DNA from: Flectobacillus major DSM 103 | GTDB taxonomy: Bacteria > Bacteroidota > Bacteroidia > Cytophagales > Spirosomataceae | Direction: 5' to 3' | Length of the DNA stretch: 64,000 bases | Assembly: GCF_000427405.1 (NCBI RefSeq) | Contig: NZ_KE386491.1 | Location: forward strand, 2,587,001 to 2,651,000 | Shown: in pieces, positions 1 to 8,381 of the stretch | How positions within the stretch are numbered: position 1 is the stretch's first letter | Layout of the letters: each line of letters begins with the position of its first letter | The notes under the pieces: model-generated | What the model saw: only the letters and a program-made list of their open reading frames with translations | Told to the model about the DNA's origin: nothing | Databases searched by the model: none | Made by a program: the position numbers and the translations under genes

Positions 1-254
1 CACCTCGACTGCATTCGGCTATAGTATTTAGCTAGAGAAAAGGCTACTTTTTGTTGTTTTTTAGTATCGGTAATAGCTCCGTTTTTCCAATGAATGGCCT
101 CGGCAAATAGTACAGGCGATGCTAAGTAAATAGCCTCAGCAAAATGAGGATTATCGAGTAAAGCTAAAAGAAAAGATTCGTCAAAAAAATCGGCGTAGTG
201 AAAAGCGGGCGTTCGTACAATTAATTGGCGATGGAATTGATAGATAGATTTCAT
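1..254 (-). CDS. Lantibiotic dehydratase (LanB) N-terminal end, cut by the window edge
   Basis: Reading leftward from ATG at 254-252, 84 codons stay open to the window edge. The product begins MKSIYQFHRQLIVRTPAF and continues with AIYLASPVLF and SLAKYYSRMQSRC. These match, in order, the landmarks of the complete LanB at 59343 in this window: QFIVRTPLYS, ALFLASPALH and SLMKYFQRMTTRC. The family continues with a TPFGLFAG motif that would lie just outside. LanB N-terminal domains glutamylate Ser/Thr of a precursor peptide using Glu-tRNA before elimination to dehydroamino acids. This gene therefore marks a second lanthipeptide-type locus, about 59 kb from the other. Only the first ~85 of about 1000 residues are visible, so completeness cannot be judged. 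Confidence 0.8.
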   Translation of the reverse strand, partial: MKSIYQFHRQLIVRTPAFHYADFFDESFLLALLDNPHFAEAIYLASPVLFAEAIHWKNGAITDTKKQQKVAFSLAKYYSRMQSR

Positions 255-601
255 CAAAAATAAGTGGGCTTAAATATCTTGCTTGCAATTTAGGGATAAT
301 CGACGAAAAATAAAGATACTTTGAGCTTATTATTCGATGAAGCTGTAGAGCTCCCCATTTTCAAGCCAAAAACTATTGAAACTTCCTATAGATTTTATGG
401 ATTTCTTTTAACTCTCTCCAACAAGCTTTTGCGATTTTTTAACTATTTCACAAAAAAGAGGACATATTCTGCTGCTAACAATACTTGCAATTTTATTTGT
501 TATTGGCAATAGTATTCTAAAGCCTACAGGGTATTCAATAAAATACAAATATTTGAAAATCAGATAATTGCATATATTTTTAAAAATAAATCATTTTTTT
601 C
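255..601. other. Intergenic region between lanB fragment and tetR-like gene
   Basis: About 350 bases of AT-rich DNA separate two divergent genes. It must hold the promoter of the leftward lanB-like gene. I looked for a lanthipeptide precursor (double-glycine leader with Cys-rich tail) on the minus strand ahead of lanB and saw none. A 63-codon plus-strand ORF at 321-512 has no recognisable features and I do not regard it as a gene. Confidence 0.5.
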
Positions 602-632
602 TTGCAAAAATATACCGATTGGTATATTTTTG
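602..632 (+). promoter_or_regulatory. Bacteroidota-type promoter with embedded TetR operator
   Basis: TTG at 602-604 and TATTTTTG at 625-632 are separated by 20 bases, fitting the Bacteroidota -33/-7 consensus (TTTG, about 19-20 bases, TAnnTTTG). Between and over them lies an inverted repeat with 11-base arms, AAAAATATACC (606-616) and GGTATATTTTT (621-631), around GATT. A dimeric repressor bound there would block both promoter elements, so autorepression is likely. The same core in inverse orientation lies at 1257-1272 before the next gene. Confidence 0.7.
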
Positions 633-653
633 TATCATCAATCTAATACAGCC

Positions 654-1238
654 ATGAGTAAAGCCGAGAAAACAAGACAATTCATTATTGAAAAAACTGC
701 TCCTATTTTTAATACCAAAGGAGTTGCAGGTACTTCGATTCAGGACATGATAGAGGCTACAGGACTTACCAAAGGGAGTATTTATGGTAATTTCAAGAAT
801 AAAGACGAAGTTGCTATAGCTGTTTTTCAATATCATTTACAAAAAATGCGGAGTGTTATTGACAGTGCTATTGATAGTAAAGCCAATTCAAGAGAAAAGC
901 TTTTGTGTTATCCAGATATTTACGCCCAGTTTTTGTACAATAGCCTTCCAGATGGCGGTTGTGCCATTTTGAATACCGCCGTAGAAGCCGACGATACACA
1001 CCCTTTACTCAAAGAATACGCCAATAATGCAGTGATGAGTTGGAAAGAAAAAATAATCAATATTATTGAAAATGGCATAGCCACAGGCGAACTAAAAGAA
1101 TCAAATCATGCCGAAGCTATTGCTTTACAAATCATTGCTACAATCGAAGGAGCAATTATGGTGACAAAACTTACAGGAAAATCTAATTATCATCAATCTT
1201 TGATGGACACCCTACGCCAAACAATTAATCAATTATAA
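654..1238 (+). CDS. TetR family transcriptional regulator
   Basis: The N-terminus (MSKAEKTRQFIIEKTAPIF) is followed by a classic TetR helix-turn-helix with TSIQDMIEATGLTKGSIYGN at about residues 25-44. The C-terminal part is an alpha-helical ligand-binding domain that I cannot assign to an effector; it carries Cys residues in the CAILNTAVEADD region. I chose ATG 654: an earlier in-frame TTG at 630 lies inside the promoter's -7 element and operator and would precede the expected transcript start. The identical operator core before the SDR gene at 1295 indicates that this protein represses itself and the downstream SDR/fabF-like genes. The inducer is unknown. Confidence 0.88.
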   Translation: MSKAEKTRQFIIEKTAPIFNTKGVAGTSIQDMIEATGLTKGSIYGNFKNKDEVAIAVFQYHLQKMRSVIDSAIDSKANSREKLLCYPDIYAQFLYNSLPDGGCAILNTAVEADDTHPLLKEYANNAVMSWKEKIINIIENGIATGELKESNHAEAIALQIIATIEGAIMVTKLTGKSNYHQSLMDTLRQTINQL

Positions 1239-1256
1239 ATTTTTTTTAACCAAAAA

Positions 1257-1272
1257 TATACCAATCGGTATA
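1257..1272. promoter_or_regulatory. Second TetR operator, before the SDR gene
   Basis: TATACCAATCGGTATA is the reverse complement of the operator core at 611-626 (TATACCGATTGGTATA). It starts about 19 bases after the tetR-like stop and 38 bases before the SDR start. This ties the SDR/FabF pair to the TetR regulon. Confidence 0.75.
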
Positions 1273-1294
1273 TAAAAACAAAAAAACAACTATC

Positions 1295-2038
1295 ATGAAA
1301 ACATCACAAAACACAATTTTGATTACAGGCGGCGGCTCAGGTATTGGATTTGAAATGGCAAAATTATTTTCACAACAAGGTAACCAAGTAATTTTGACTG
1401 GTCGTACCGAACAAAAACTTCAAAAAGCCGCCAGTGAAATTCCTAATAGCTCGTATATTGTTGCCGACGTTACCGACGAAGCCTCTGTTGCTGCATTGGT
1501 AAGTACCATTGAGCAAGAATATCCAAGCCTAAATGTGCTAATCAACAATGCTGGTGCGGCATCCTATTATAGCTTAACTAGCCCAGCCGTAAATGCCTAC
1601 AGCAAAGCCAAAGACGAAATAGAAACCAACTATTTATCTATTATCCGATTAACCGAAGCATTATTGCCCTTACTTCAATCCCAAACCCAATCGGCCATTG
1701 TGAATGTATCATCGGTGGTGTCGTTTGCTCCTGCCAAGGCTATACCCACTTATTCGGCTAGTAAGGCAGCATTGCACTCGTACACATATTTGCTTAGAGA
1801 AGAGTTAAAAAATTCGTCGGTAAAGGTTTTTGAAATTATGCCTCCGTTAGTCAATACCGACTTTGCCAAAGAAATTGGTGGCGAAAATGGCATCCCTCCA
1901 CTTGAAGTAGCCGAAGCTTTGGCAGAAGGCCTAACCAATGACCAATTTGAAATTCGTGTAGCCGTTACAGCACAATTGTACCAGCTTTTTTTACAATCAC
2001 CAGATACTGCATTTAAGGCTCTTAATGCCATAGAATAA
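1295..2038 (+). CDS. Short-chain dehydrogenase/reductase (DltE-like SDR)
   Basis: A 247-residue classical SDR that uses NAD(P)(H) to oxidise or reduce a carbonyl/alcohol. Visible are the Rossmann glycine motif TGGGSGIG (11-18), NNAG (84-87), catalytic Ser (139/140) and YSASK with Tyr153 and Lys157. The length is normal. It resembles the DltE/YciK-like branch that annotation pipelines call DltE, although no D-alanylation genes are nearby. It lies 56 bases after the tetR-like gene, directly behind the shared operator, and 40 bases before the ketoacyl synthase, so it probably forms one inducible unit with it. The substrate cannot be told from sequence. Confidence 0.88.
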   Translation: MKTSQNTILITGGGSGIGFEMAKLFSQQGNQVILTGRTEQKLQKAASEIPNSSYIVADVTDEASVAALVSTIEQEYPSLNVLINNAGAASYYSLTSPAVNAYSKAKDEIETNYLSIIRLTEALLPLLQSQTQSAIVNVSSVVSFAPAKAIPTYSASKAALHSYTYLLREELKNSSVKVFEIMPPLVNTDFAKEIGGENGIPPLEVAEALAEGLTNDQFEIRVAVTAQLYQLFLQSPDTAFKALNAIE

Positions 2039-2078
2039 TCCTATTTCAATTAGGATACATGAACAAAGAAACATTATT

Positions 2079-3317
2079 ATGAAACGTGTTGTAATTACAG
2101 GCTTGGGGGTAATATCACCCCTTGGCAATAATATTGACACTTTTTGGGAAAATATCCTTGCTGGCAAAAGCGGAATTGTACCAATCAGTAAATTTGATGC
2201 AACAAAATTTAAAACCCAAATTGCCGCAGAAGTTCAGGACTTTGACGCTAGTTTGTATATCGACAAAAAAGAAGTACGAAAATACGACTTATTTACCCAA
2301 TATGCCATAGCCGCTAGCGAACAGGCCATTATAGATGCTAGGTTAGATTTTAGGAATATGGCCGAATACGAACTCGCAGACGTAGGGGTAATTTGGGCTA
2401 CAGGTAATGGAGGAATACAGACTTTTGAAGAGCAGTTAAAAGATTTTTATGCAGGCGATGGTACGCCTCGTTTCAATCCTTACTTTATTCCCAAAATGAT
2501 TGTCGATATTGCGGCAGGTGTTATTTCTATTCGTAATGGACTACTTGGGCCTAATTATTGTACTGTATCGGCGTGTGCTTCTTCTAATACAGCAATTATC
2601 AATGCTTTCGACACTATTCGTTTGGGGAAAGCCCAAGTTATGATTGCGGGAGGCTCTGAAGCCGCCATTACACCAGCTACTATTGGTGGCTTTGGAGCAT
2701 CGCAAGCTTTGTCAAAAAACAATACTACTTCAGCCTCAAAACCATTCGACAAAGACCGTAGCGGTTTTGTAGCGGGCGAGGGTGCTGGTGCATTAATTTT
2801 GGAAGAATTAGAACACGCTCAGCAACGTGGTGCTACTATCTATGCCGAAATTGTTGGGGGTGGATTGGCCGCCGATGCGTATCATCTTACAGGAACTTCG
2901 CCCAATGGATTAGGAGCGTCTATTGGTATGCAAAAAGCCCTTAAAGAAGCTCAAATTCAGCCTGAACAGATAGATTATATAAATGCTCATGCTACCTCTA
3001 CAGGTATTGGTGACCTAAGCGAATTACATGCTATCAAATCGGTTTTTCAAGAACACCCAGTGTATATTTCGGCGACAAAGTCGATGACTGGGCATTTATT
3101 GGGAGCTGCAGGTGGTATTGAAAGTATTATCTGTGTACTGTCGATAAAAAATGATATTATTCCTGCCACTATTCATACTACTACCCTCGATGAACACGTA
3201 CCCGAGGGCTTAAACTTAGTTTTGGGACAACCTATTCATACGCCTGTTCGGTACGCTATGAATAACTCTTTTGGATTTGGTGGTCATACAGCAACCAGTA
3301 TTTTCAAAAAATGGTAA
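2079..3317 (+). CDS. Beta-ketoacyl-ACP synthase II-like enzyme (FabF family)
   Basis: A 412-residue condensing enzyme that joins malonyl-ACP to an acyl-enzyme intermediate. The catalytic triad is intact: Cys166 in TVSACASSN, His304 in NAHATSTG and His339 in TGHLLGAAGG, with the conserved Lys334. N-terminal VVITGLGVISPLG is typical of FabF. Its place behind a TetR-controlled SDR, away from the rest of a fab cluster, suggests a special-purpose paralog (lipid adaptation or secondary metabolism) rather than the housekeeping enzyme; this is inference. A strong hairpin follows the stop. Confidence 0.88.
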   Translation: MKRVVITGLGVISPLGNNIDTFWENILAGKSGIVPISKFDATKFKTQIAAEVQDFDASLYIDKKEVRKYDLFTQYAIAASEQAIIDARLDFRNMAEYELADVGVIWATGNGGIQTFEEQLKDFYAGDGTPRFNPYFIPKMIVDIAAGVISIRNGLLGPNYCTVSACASSNTAIINAFDTIRLGKAQVMIAGGSEAAITPATIGGFGASQALSKNNTTSASKPFDKDRSGFVAGEGAGALILEELEHAQQRGATIYAEIVGGGLAADAYHLTGTSPNGLGASIGMQKALKEAQIQPEQIDYINAHATSTGIGDLSELHAIKSVFQEHPVYISATKSMTGHLLGAAGGIESIICVLSIKNDIIPATIHTTTLDEHVPEGLNLVLGQPIHTPVRYAMNNSFGFGGHTATSIFKKW

Positions 3318-3331
3318 ATAAAAGTTCCTAA

Positions 3332-3386
3332 AATAAGGGTACAAAGCCATGCGATATTTATAACATGGCATTTGTACCCTTATTTA
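3332..3386. terminator. Bidirectional intrinsic terminator
   Basis: Inverted repeat with arms around AATAAGGGTACAAA-GCCATG and CATGGC-ATTTGTACCCTTATT, flanked by A and T runs, between the convergent fabF-like and aldehyde dehydrogenase genes. It can serve both strands. Confidence 0.75.
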
Positions 3387-3446
3387 TTTAATATTGAAGT
3401 ATCTTAGTTCTTTTTACTAGCTAGACAAAAACGTTACAAACATCCA

Positions 3447-4823
3447 CTAAATAATCTTTTTTATCCATTCAAAATACTTAAATGGCACATATTTTAGCGG
3501 CAAATCTATCCACGTGGGCGTACTTACAACCGCTCTTGGATTACTAAACACTACAAAACTACCAAAGCCATGATACTTGCCCATGCCACTGTTGCCAACG
3601 CCACCAAAAGGCAAATGATGATTGGTAATGTGCATCAGGGTATCGTTGATACAAGTGCCTCCTGAGGTAGTTTTTAGCAATACCTCTTTGGCGTTTTTAT
3701 TTTCTCCAAAATAATACAATGCCAATGGTTTTTCATGTTTGTTGATATAGCTAATAGCCTCGTCAATTTGTTCAAACGACAATACGGGCAATATAGGCCC
3801 AAAGATTTCTTCCTGCATAATCGAACAATCTGGCTCTATATTATCAATAATAGTAGGAGCAATAAATCGCTCGTTGGTATCTACTTCGCCACCTGTATGT
3901 ATAGTTCCTTGACGCAATAGCGTCATCAATCTATTCATAGCTCTGTCGTTGACAATACGAGGATAAAAACGACTTTCCTTGATATTGTCGCCATACATCT
4001 GCCTGATATTCAAGGCTATTTTATGAAGCAATTCATCTTTAATAGACTGATGAGCCAGCAAATAATCAGGAGCAATACAGGTTTGACCTGCATTGATTAA
4101 TTTACCCCAAGCAATACGTTTGGCAGCAATATCGATATTGGCACTGGCATCTACAATACAAGGGCTTTTGCCACCCAACTCCAAAACAACAGGTGTTAAA
4201 TACTCGGCTGCGGCTTTAAGCACAATTTTCCCTACAAACGAACTCCCCGTAAAGAAGATAAGGTCGAAATGCTGAGCCAACAAAATGGTATTGGTTTGTT
4301 GCTCACCTTGTACAAGGCTGATATATTGTTCATCAAAACATTTCTTAATCATTTCTTCCATTACCTTGCCAATAACTGGGGCATCGGGCGATGGCTTGAG
4401 AATACAACAACAACCTGATGAAATAGCTCCTACCAATGGATTCATAACCAATTGAAAAGGATAATTCCAAGGTGCTATAATCAGAGCGACCCCCAAAGGC
4501 TCATATACAATTTTACTGGACGAGGGCAACAAATGAATAGGCGTTGGTACACGTTGAGGCTTGACCCATTGTTTCAACTTTTTGATATGATAGTCTATTT
4601 CGCCTATTACAATACTAATTTCTGTCAAATAGGCCTCTTCTGGCGATTTATGCAAATCTAACCATAGGGCTTTTTCTATCTTTTCCTGATATTCAACAAT
4701 TACTTGTTTAAGTTTTTGTAATTGTGCCAACCTAAAATCGATATGCTTGGTTTGATGGGTAGCAAAATATGCCTTTTGCTTTGCTAAAAGTGCCACAATT
4801 GTTGCTTCGTTGGTAGTTTCCAT
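3447..4823 (-). CDS. Aldehyde dehydrogenase, class 3-like
   Basis: A 458-residue NAD(P)-dependent aldehyde dehydrogenase oxidising an aldehyde to the acid. Seen: PWNYP with Asn120, FTGSS (191-195), ELGGKSP with general base Glu215, and catalytic Cys249 in NAGQTCIAPDY. The shorter length and the GQTCIAPDY signature place it with the ALDH3 group (fatty or aromatic aldehydes, e.g. coniferyl or long-chain aldehyde dehydrogenases). Only 13 bases separate it from the SDR gene upstream at 4837, so the two are probably co-transcribed and may act in sequence, alcohol to aldehyde to acid. The actual substrate is not shown by the sequence. Confidence 0.9.
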   Translation of the reverse strand: METTNEATIVALLAKQKAYFATHQTKHIDFRLAQLQKLKQVIVEYQEKIEKALWLDLHKSPEEAYLTEISIVIGEIDYHIKKLKQWVKPQRVPTPIHLLPSSSKIVYEPLGVALIIAPWNYPFQLVMNPLVGAISSGCCCILKPSPDAPVIGKVMEEMIKKCFDEQYISLVQGEQQTNTILLAQHFDLIFFTGSSFVGKIVLKAAAEYLTPVVLELGGKSPCIVDASANIDIAAKRIAWGKLINAGQTCIAPDYLLAHQSIKDELLHKIALNIRQMYGDNIKESRFYPRIVNDRAMNRLMTLLRQGTIHTGGEVDTNERFIAPTIIDNIEPDCSIMQEEIFGPILPVLSFEQIDEAISYINKHEKPLALYYFGENKNAKEVLLKTTSGGTCINDTLMHITNHHLPFGGVGNSGMGKYHGFGSFVVFSNPRAVVSTPTWIDLPLKYVPFKYFEWIKKII

Positions 4824-4836
4824 TTCTTATACTGGG

Positions 4837-5643
4837 TTACTTTTTATGACCTTTGAAATGTTCCATTGTTTTATAAATATGCAACACACTTCCCATAATC
4901 CAATCGAATACCCTGATAGACAGTACTCCCTGAGCCATTCGGGTCAGCCTATAGATATATCCAGGAATAGTTACCATTATTTTATCTTTCTCGATGGCTT
5001 TGATAATGGTAAGTGCGGCGGCCTCTGGCTCAAGAATAGGAATGCTGGATTGTACCCCATCAAACATCCCTGTGTTGATATAGTAAGGCATAATCGTAGT
5101 TACTTTGACATTCTTATCAAGTTGTTGCATTTCAAGGCGTAGGCTATCCGACCAGCCAATTACCGACCATTTACTGGCGGCATAAACAGACATTTTAGGA
5201 TTGGAAATAAGCCCTCCCGAAGAGGCAATATTACAAATATGTCCTGAGTTTTGTAGCATCATATCTTCCAAAAACTCGTTGGTAATAAGCATAGGAGCAT
5301 TGGCATTTATTTCCATGGTTTTCAGTATGTCGTTGGGATTGTGTTCATGAAAAAACTTTCCTACCACAATCCCCGCATTGTTGATTAATACGTCAACCAG
5401 CCCAACTTGCTGTTTTACTTTCCGAGCCGCTTGGTGTATCTGTAGAATATCCGAAACATCAACTTTGTAGCCCCAGATAGTTCCTTTGGCCGAAAACTCG
5501 GCGAGTGTCTCGTCGATTTTCTCCTGATTCATATCCCAAATAATAACGATTGCTTTACGCTCTAATAGCAACCGAGTCATGATTTTACCGATACCATTTG
5601 CCCCACCTGTTACTAGGGCTATTTTGCCTGCTAATGTTGCCAT
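4837..5643 (-). CDS. Short-chain dehydrogenase/reductase
   Basis: A 268-residue SDR with TGGANGIG (12-19), NNAG (88-91), Ser141/142 and YAASK (Tyr154, Lys158). It resembles the retinol dehydrogenase/17-beta-hydroxysteroid dehydrogenase 11 type in its hydrophobic, basic C-terminus (RLTRMAQGVLSIRVFDWIMG), which may touch the membrane or bind a lipid substrate. It is the first gene of a probable two-gene operon with the class 3 aldehyde dehydrogenase, which fits oxidation of a long-chain alcohol; this pairing is inference from context. Confidence 0.85.
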   Translation of the reverse strand: MATLAGKIALVTGGANGIGKIMTRLLLERKAIVIIWDMNQEKIDETLAEFSAKGTIWGYKVDVSDILQIHQAARKVKQQVGLVDVLINNAGIVVGKFFHEHNPNDILKTMEINANAPMLITNEFLEDMMLQNSGHICNIASSGGLISNPKMSVYAASKWSVIGWSDSLRLEMQQLDKNVKVTTIMPYYINTGMFDGVQSSIPILEPEAAALTIIKAIEKDKIMVTIPGYIYRLTRMAQGVLSIRVFDWIMGSVLHIYKTMEHFKGHKK

Positions 5644-5718
5644 ACATTTCTATTGATTGATAGCGAAAGCTATGCACTTAAAAAATACCCTACAATAACA
5701 TTTGTTAATAGTTTTGAG

Positions 5719-6429
5719 CTATTTGTCTGTATTTTTCAACCTACTCAAATGTACAGGCGTTATATTCAGATATGAGGCAATATAATGCTGAGGCACACGC
5801 CTAAAAATATCAGGAAATATTCGGGTAAGATTGTTATACCGCTCAAGGGGTGTTTGGGTATAAATCGACTGGATTTTGTTGCTTAGCAAAAAGAAATAAT
5901 TTTCGGCAAGGATTCTCCCTAGTTTTTCACCATATCGCAAATGCTGATAACCCCACAATATCATGTCGAGCGACATACACACTACTTGGGTGTCTTCTAG
6001 TGCCTGAATAGAGTAGTTGGACGGGATTTGCTTCAATAGGCTTTCATAGTCGGTAGCAAAAGTATCTTTGGGGGCAAAATGGAAGGTTTTTTCTTCTCCG
6101 TTTTTGTCTATAAAATAAATACGCAACAAGCCTTTATTCACAAAAAACACTTCTTTGCAAATATTGCCCTCATGAAGAACAATCGTTTTTTTCTCAATTT
6201 CTTTCAAACGAAACATCGACGAATAGCTCGCCCATTCCTCTTCAGTGATTTCAATAAAACTTGCGATAACCGTATATATGTTCTGGTATTTATTTATCAC
6301 TTTTATATTGACCTTACTAAACTGTTGACATAATTGACCTATACCAAAGTTAAACTTTATCTTGAATAAACTAAGGATAAAACCCCAATTTGCCCAAAAT
6401 TTTGTTCGATACATTACGGCATTCCACAA
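5719..6429 (-). CDS. Crp/Fnr family regulator
   Basis: A cyclic-nucleotide-binding-like beta-roll (KKTIVLHEGNICKEVFFVNKG then FAPKDTFATDYESLL) followed by a C-terminal winged helix with HYIASYLNITPVHLSRL as recognition region. The C-terminus ends soon after that motif. The first ~43 codons from ATG 6429 look unlike the family (hydrophobic, Phe/Trp-rich); an in-frame GTG at 6300-6298 gives VINKYQNIYTVIASF, the usual family beginning. I think GTG 6300 is the more likely start, but give the longer frame as coordinates. The ligand is unknown; many Bacteroidota members lack clear cAMP-binding residues. It lies upstream of the SDR/ALDH pair on the same strand and may control it. Confidence 0.8.
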   Translation of the reverse strand: MWNAVMYRTKFWANWGFILSLFKIKFNFGIGQLCQQFSKVNIKVINKYQNIYTVIASFIEITEEEWASYSSMFRLKEIEKKTIVLHEGNICKEVFFVNKGLLRIYFIDKNGEEKTFHFAPKDTFATDYESLLKQIPSNYSIQALEDTQVVCMSLDMILWGYQHLRYGEKLGRILAENYFFLLSNKIQSIYTQTPLERYNNLTRIFPDIFRRVPQHYIASYLNITPVHLSRLKNTDK

Positions 6430-6763
6430 AGCAATATTTTATATTTCCATGAATAAGAGGTTTCAGGATAATTATTGCACAATAAGTCTTTTTCTATTAG
6501 CCAGCATATTTACTATTCGGTTGTAAAAGCAATTTCACTGCTATACTTGTATCGACAAAGCCATATTTTCTGCCATGCCTCCTTCCGATTTATGTTTTAT
6601 TTTTTTCACAAACAAGCCGAATAGTTCAAATTTTGATTATTTTTTCAAAAAAAACCGCTTTTAAACATCCCAGTAAAAAACTGAATGCCAAATAGATAAA
6701 GCTACTATTACCGCAAAAAAAGCTATTTAACAAAATTTTATTTCAAATAATAACGTTAAAAAA
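6430..6763. other. Intergenic region before tRNA-Ser
   Basis: About 330 bases of AT-rich DNA with no ORF of note. It must contain the promoter of the leftward Crp/Fnr gene. I see no convincing hairpin or repeat here. Confidence 0.4.
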
Positions 6764-6795
6764 TTTGCATTGTATTGCTCAAAACACTAATTTTG
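6764..6795 (+). promoter_or_regulatory. Promoter of tRNA-Ser
   Basis: TTTG at 6764-6767, 20 bases, then TAATTTTG at 6788-6795: a full match to the Bacteroidota -33/-7 consensus. The expected transcript start is a few bases before the mature tRNA 5' end at 6812. Confidence 0.65.
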
Positions 6796-6811
6796 CACCA
6801 TCAAAAAACAC

Positions 6812-6899
6812 AGAGAGCTGGCAGAGTGGTCGATTGCGGCAGTCTTGAAAACTGTTGACTGTAACAGGTCCGGGGGTTCGAATCCCTCGCTCTCTACCA
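6812..6899 (+). tRNA. tRNA-Ser (anticodon UGA)
   Basis: An 88-base class II tRNA with encoded CCA. Acceptor arms AGAGAGC (6812-6818) and GCTCTCT (6889-6895) pair. The anticodon stem GCAGT/ACTGT encloses loop CTTGAAA with anticodon TGA at 6846-6848, read as UGA = Ser. A long variable arm and T-loop GGTTCGAATCC follow. The last 20 bases are also the prophage attachment site, so the element regenerates the tRNA 3' end on integration. Confidence 0.95.
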
Positions 6900-6900
6900 A
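6880..6900 (+). repeat. attL, 21-bp core repeat in tRNA-Ser 3' end
   Basis: Twenty-one bases (beginning GAATCCCTCG, ending CTACCAA) recur exactly at 48517-48537. Flanking bases differ on both sides. Position at a tRNA 3' end with an integrase gene right next to it is the classic attB/attP arrangement. Confidence 0.92.
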
Positions 6901-6932
6901 GGTTAAAATAAATTAACCATCCCTACTTACCG

Positions 6933-6965
6933 AAAGCCTGTCCACAAGACAGGCTTTTTCTTTTT
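6933..6965 (+). terminator. Terminator after tRNA-Ser (phage-borne copy)
   Basis: AAAGCCTGTC/GACAGGCTTT hairpin followed by a T run. A nearly identical hairpin sits after attR (48541-48575), so this terminator travels with the phage and replaces the host tRNA terminator upon integration. Confidence 0.8.
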
Positions 6966-7003
6966 CCCTACGTTTATTTCTTTTCATTCATTTCATTGTG
7001 TCA

Positions 7004-7045
7004 AGGTGGCAGTCGAGATAGCAGTTCTAAACATGAGGTGGCAGT
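7004..7045 (+). promoter_or_regulatory. Candidate integrase arm-type sites (left pair)
   Basis: AGGTGGCAGT occurs twice in the same orientation, at 7004-7013 and 7036-7045, between attL and the integrase gene. The core GGTGGCA recurs twice near attR (48441-48447 and 48453-48459). Repeats at both ends of an integrated element, near the core sites, are what arm-type binding sites of a tyrosine integrase or its excisionase would look like. No binding is shown. Confidence 0.5.
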
Positions 7046-7181
7046 ACATTTTTTTGTATTTGTTAATAAGCACACTTCTTCTGTTGATAACCCCTATTTT
7101 CTTCATTTATGGATAAATATTTGAAAGTACGCCAACGAACTTTTAAATATTTTACACAATGAAAAAAAACAATCAAAAAGA

Positions 7182-8336
7182 ATGGAGATTCTTTTCTGGA
7201 AACACAAATGTTCAAACCCCTCTTTTGCAAAAATCTACCTTAGAATCACAGTGGATGGACAACGAGCAGAGCTCGGCTCTACAAATATTTTAGTCCATAA
7301 CGACGACTGGGATGCTGAAAAAAAATGCGTCAAGCGTACCGACCCTCATTACACATTTAAAAATGAACAGCTTTTGAGCAAAGTCATGGACTTAACAGCC
7401 ATTTACAATGACTACCTCCGAAAAAAAAAGCCATTTACAGCCCAACAAATCAAATTTGCTTATGAGAATCAAGACGAAATAACATTTATTCAGGGTTTTG
7501 ATAAGTGGCTACTAGATGTTAAGTCAGACCCAAAACGATCTGTTGGAACTTATAAAACCTATAATAACGTAAGGGACAAAATATTGAAATTTCTTATACT
7601 CAAGAAAAAACACCTTATGTATCTACAAGATTTTGAATTATCCGACCTCCTTGAGTACCGAAAGTTCTTGCAGACAAATGAAAAATTTGCAGAAGCAACG
7701 GTTAGAAAACACTCCCAAACTATTAAGCAATACATAAAATGGGCAGTACTACACAAATTGTCCCCATGTGACAATCTGAATGGTTATCGTATTCCGATGG
7801 ACAGGCAAAAGCCATTAGTTTATCTTACTAATGAACAGTTTGAGAAGTTACGAACCCACAAATTCAAAAACAAAGCAGCTCAGGAAGTTGCCGACGTTTT
7901 TATCGTTTATTGTAGAACAGGGTTTCATTATCAAGATTTATGCGCCATAAAAAAGGAGTACCAAAAAGCAATTGTAAAAGGAATAAACGGCAAAAACTGG
8001 ATTTTCTGGGAACGTATCAAAACCAAAGTGGTAGCAAAAGTACCATTTTTCAAAGAAGTAGATGACATAATAACTAAGTATGGAGGCTGGGAGAATCTAC
8101 CAATAAAATCAAATCAAAAGATGAATAGTTGGCTAAAACTCATCGCGGCCGAGCTGGACTTTCATGGAGAGCTGTCGGTAAAAGCTGGTAGAAAAACCTT
8201 AACAGACTGGTTACTCAACGTAAAAGGATGGAGTAAAGAAGCTGTCAAGGTTTTACTAGGTCTCAAATCCGACCGATCACTTGAGGCATACGGTAAAGCC
8301 GACGAGCGCCGAGTGATTTTGGAGATGGAGAGGTAG
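7182..8336 (+). CDS. int: Phage tyrosine integrase
   Basis: A 384-residue site-specific recombinase of the Bacteroidota phage/transposon type, with an N-terminal arm-binding domain, a SAM-like core-binding domain (about 100-200) and a catalytic domain. Visible are Arg245 in YCRTGFHYQDL, the second active-site motif around Arg334 in SVKAGRKTLTDW (where His is more usual), and the nucleophile Tyr370 in SLEAYGK. It lies about 280 bases inside attL and reads away from the tRNA. A frame-shifted relative of its C-terminal half lies at 48640-48932. It catalyses integration at, and with an excisionase excision from, the tRNA-Ser gene. Confidence 0.93.
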   Translation: MEILFWKHKCSNPSFAKIYLRITVDGQRAELGSTNILVHNDDWDAEKKCVKRTDPHYTFKNEQLLSKVMDLTAIYNDYLRKKKPFTAQQIKFAYENQDEITFIQGFDKWLLDVKSDPKRSVGTYKTYNNVRDKILKFLILKKKHLMYLQDFELSDLLEYRKFLQTNEKFAEATVRKHSQTIKQYIKWAVLHKLSPCDNLNGYRIPMDRQKPLVYLTNEQFEKLRTHKFKNKAAQEVADVFIVYCRTGFHYQDLCAIKKEYQKAIVKGINGKNWIFWERIKTKVVAKVPFFKEVDDIITKYGGWENLPIKSNQKMNSWLKLIAAELDFHGELSVKAGRKTLTDWLLNVKGWSKEAVKVLLGLKSDRSLEAYGKADERRVILEMER

Positions 8337-8340
8337 TAAA

Positions 8341-8381
8341 AATAGTAAAGTCCAAAGGTATAGCCCTTGGACTTTACTATT
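8341..8381. terminator. Bidirectional terminator between int and abi-like gene
   Basis: Perfect 15-base arms, AATAGTAAAGTCCAA (8341-8355) and its complement (8367-8381), enclose an 11-base loop between two convergent genes. It overlaps the stop codon of the leftward gene. Confidence 0.75.

Noticed and set aside
321-512. 63-codon plus-strand ORF before the tetR-like gene
   Set aside because: No recognisable sequence, no promoter or partner; composition like non-coding AT-rich DNA.
7559-7774. Minus-strand ORF inside the integrase gene
   Set aside because: Complement of a well-supported integrase coding region; no independent features.
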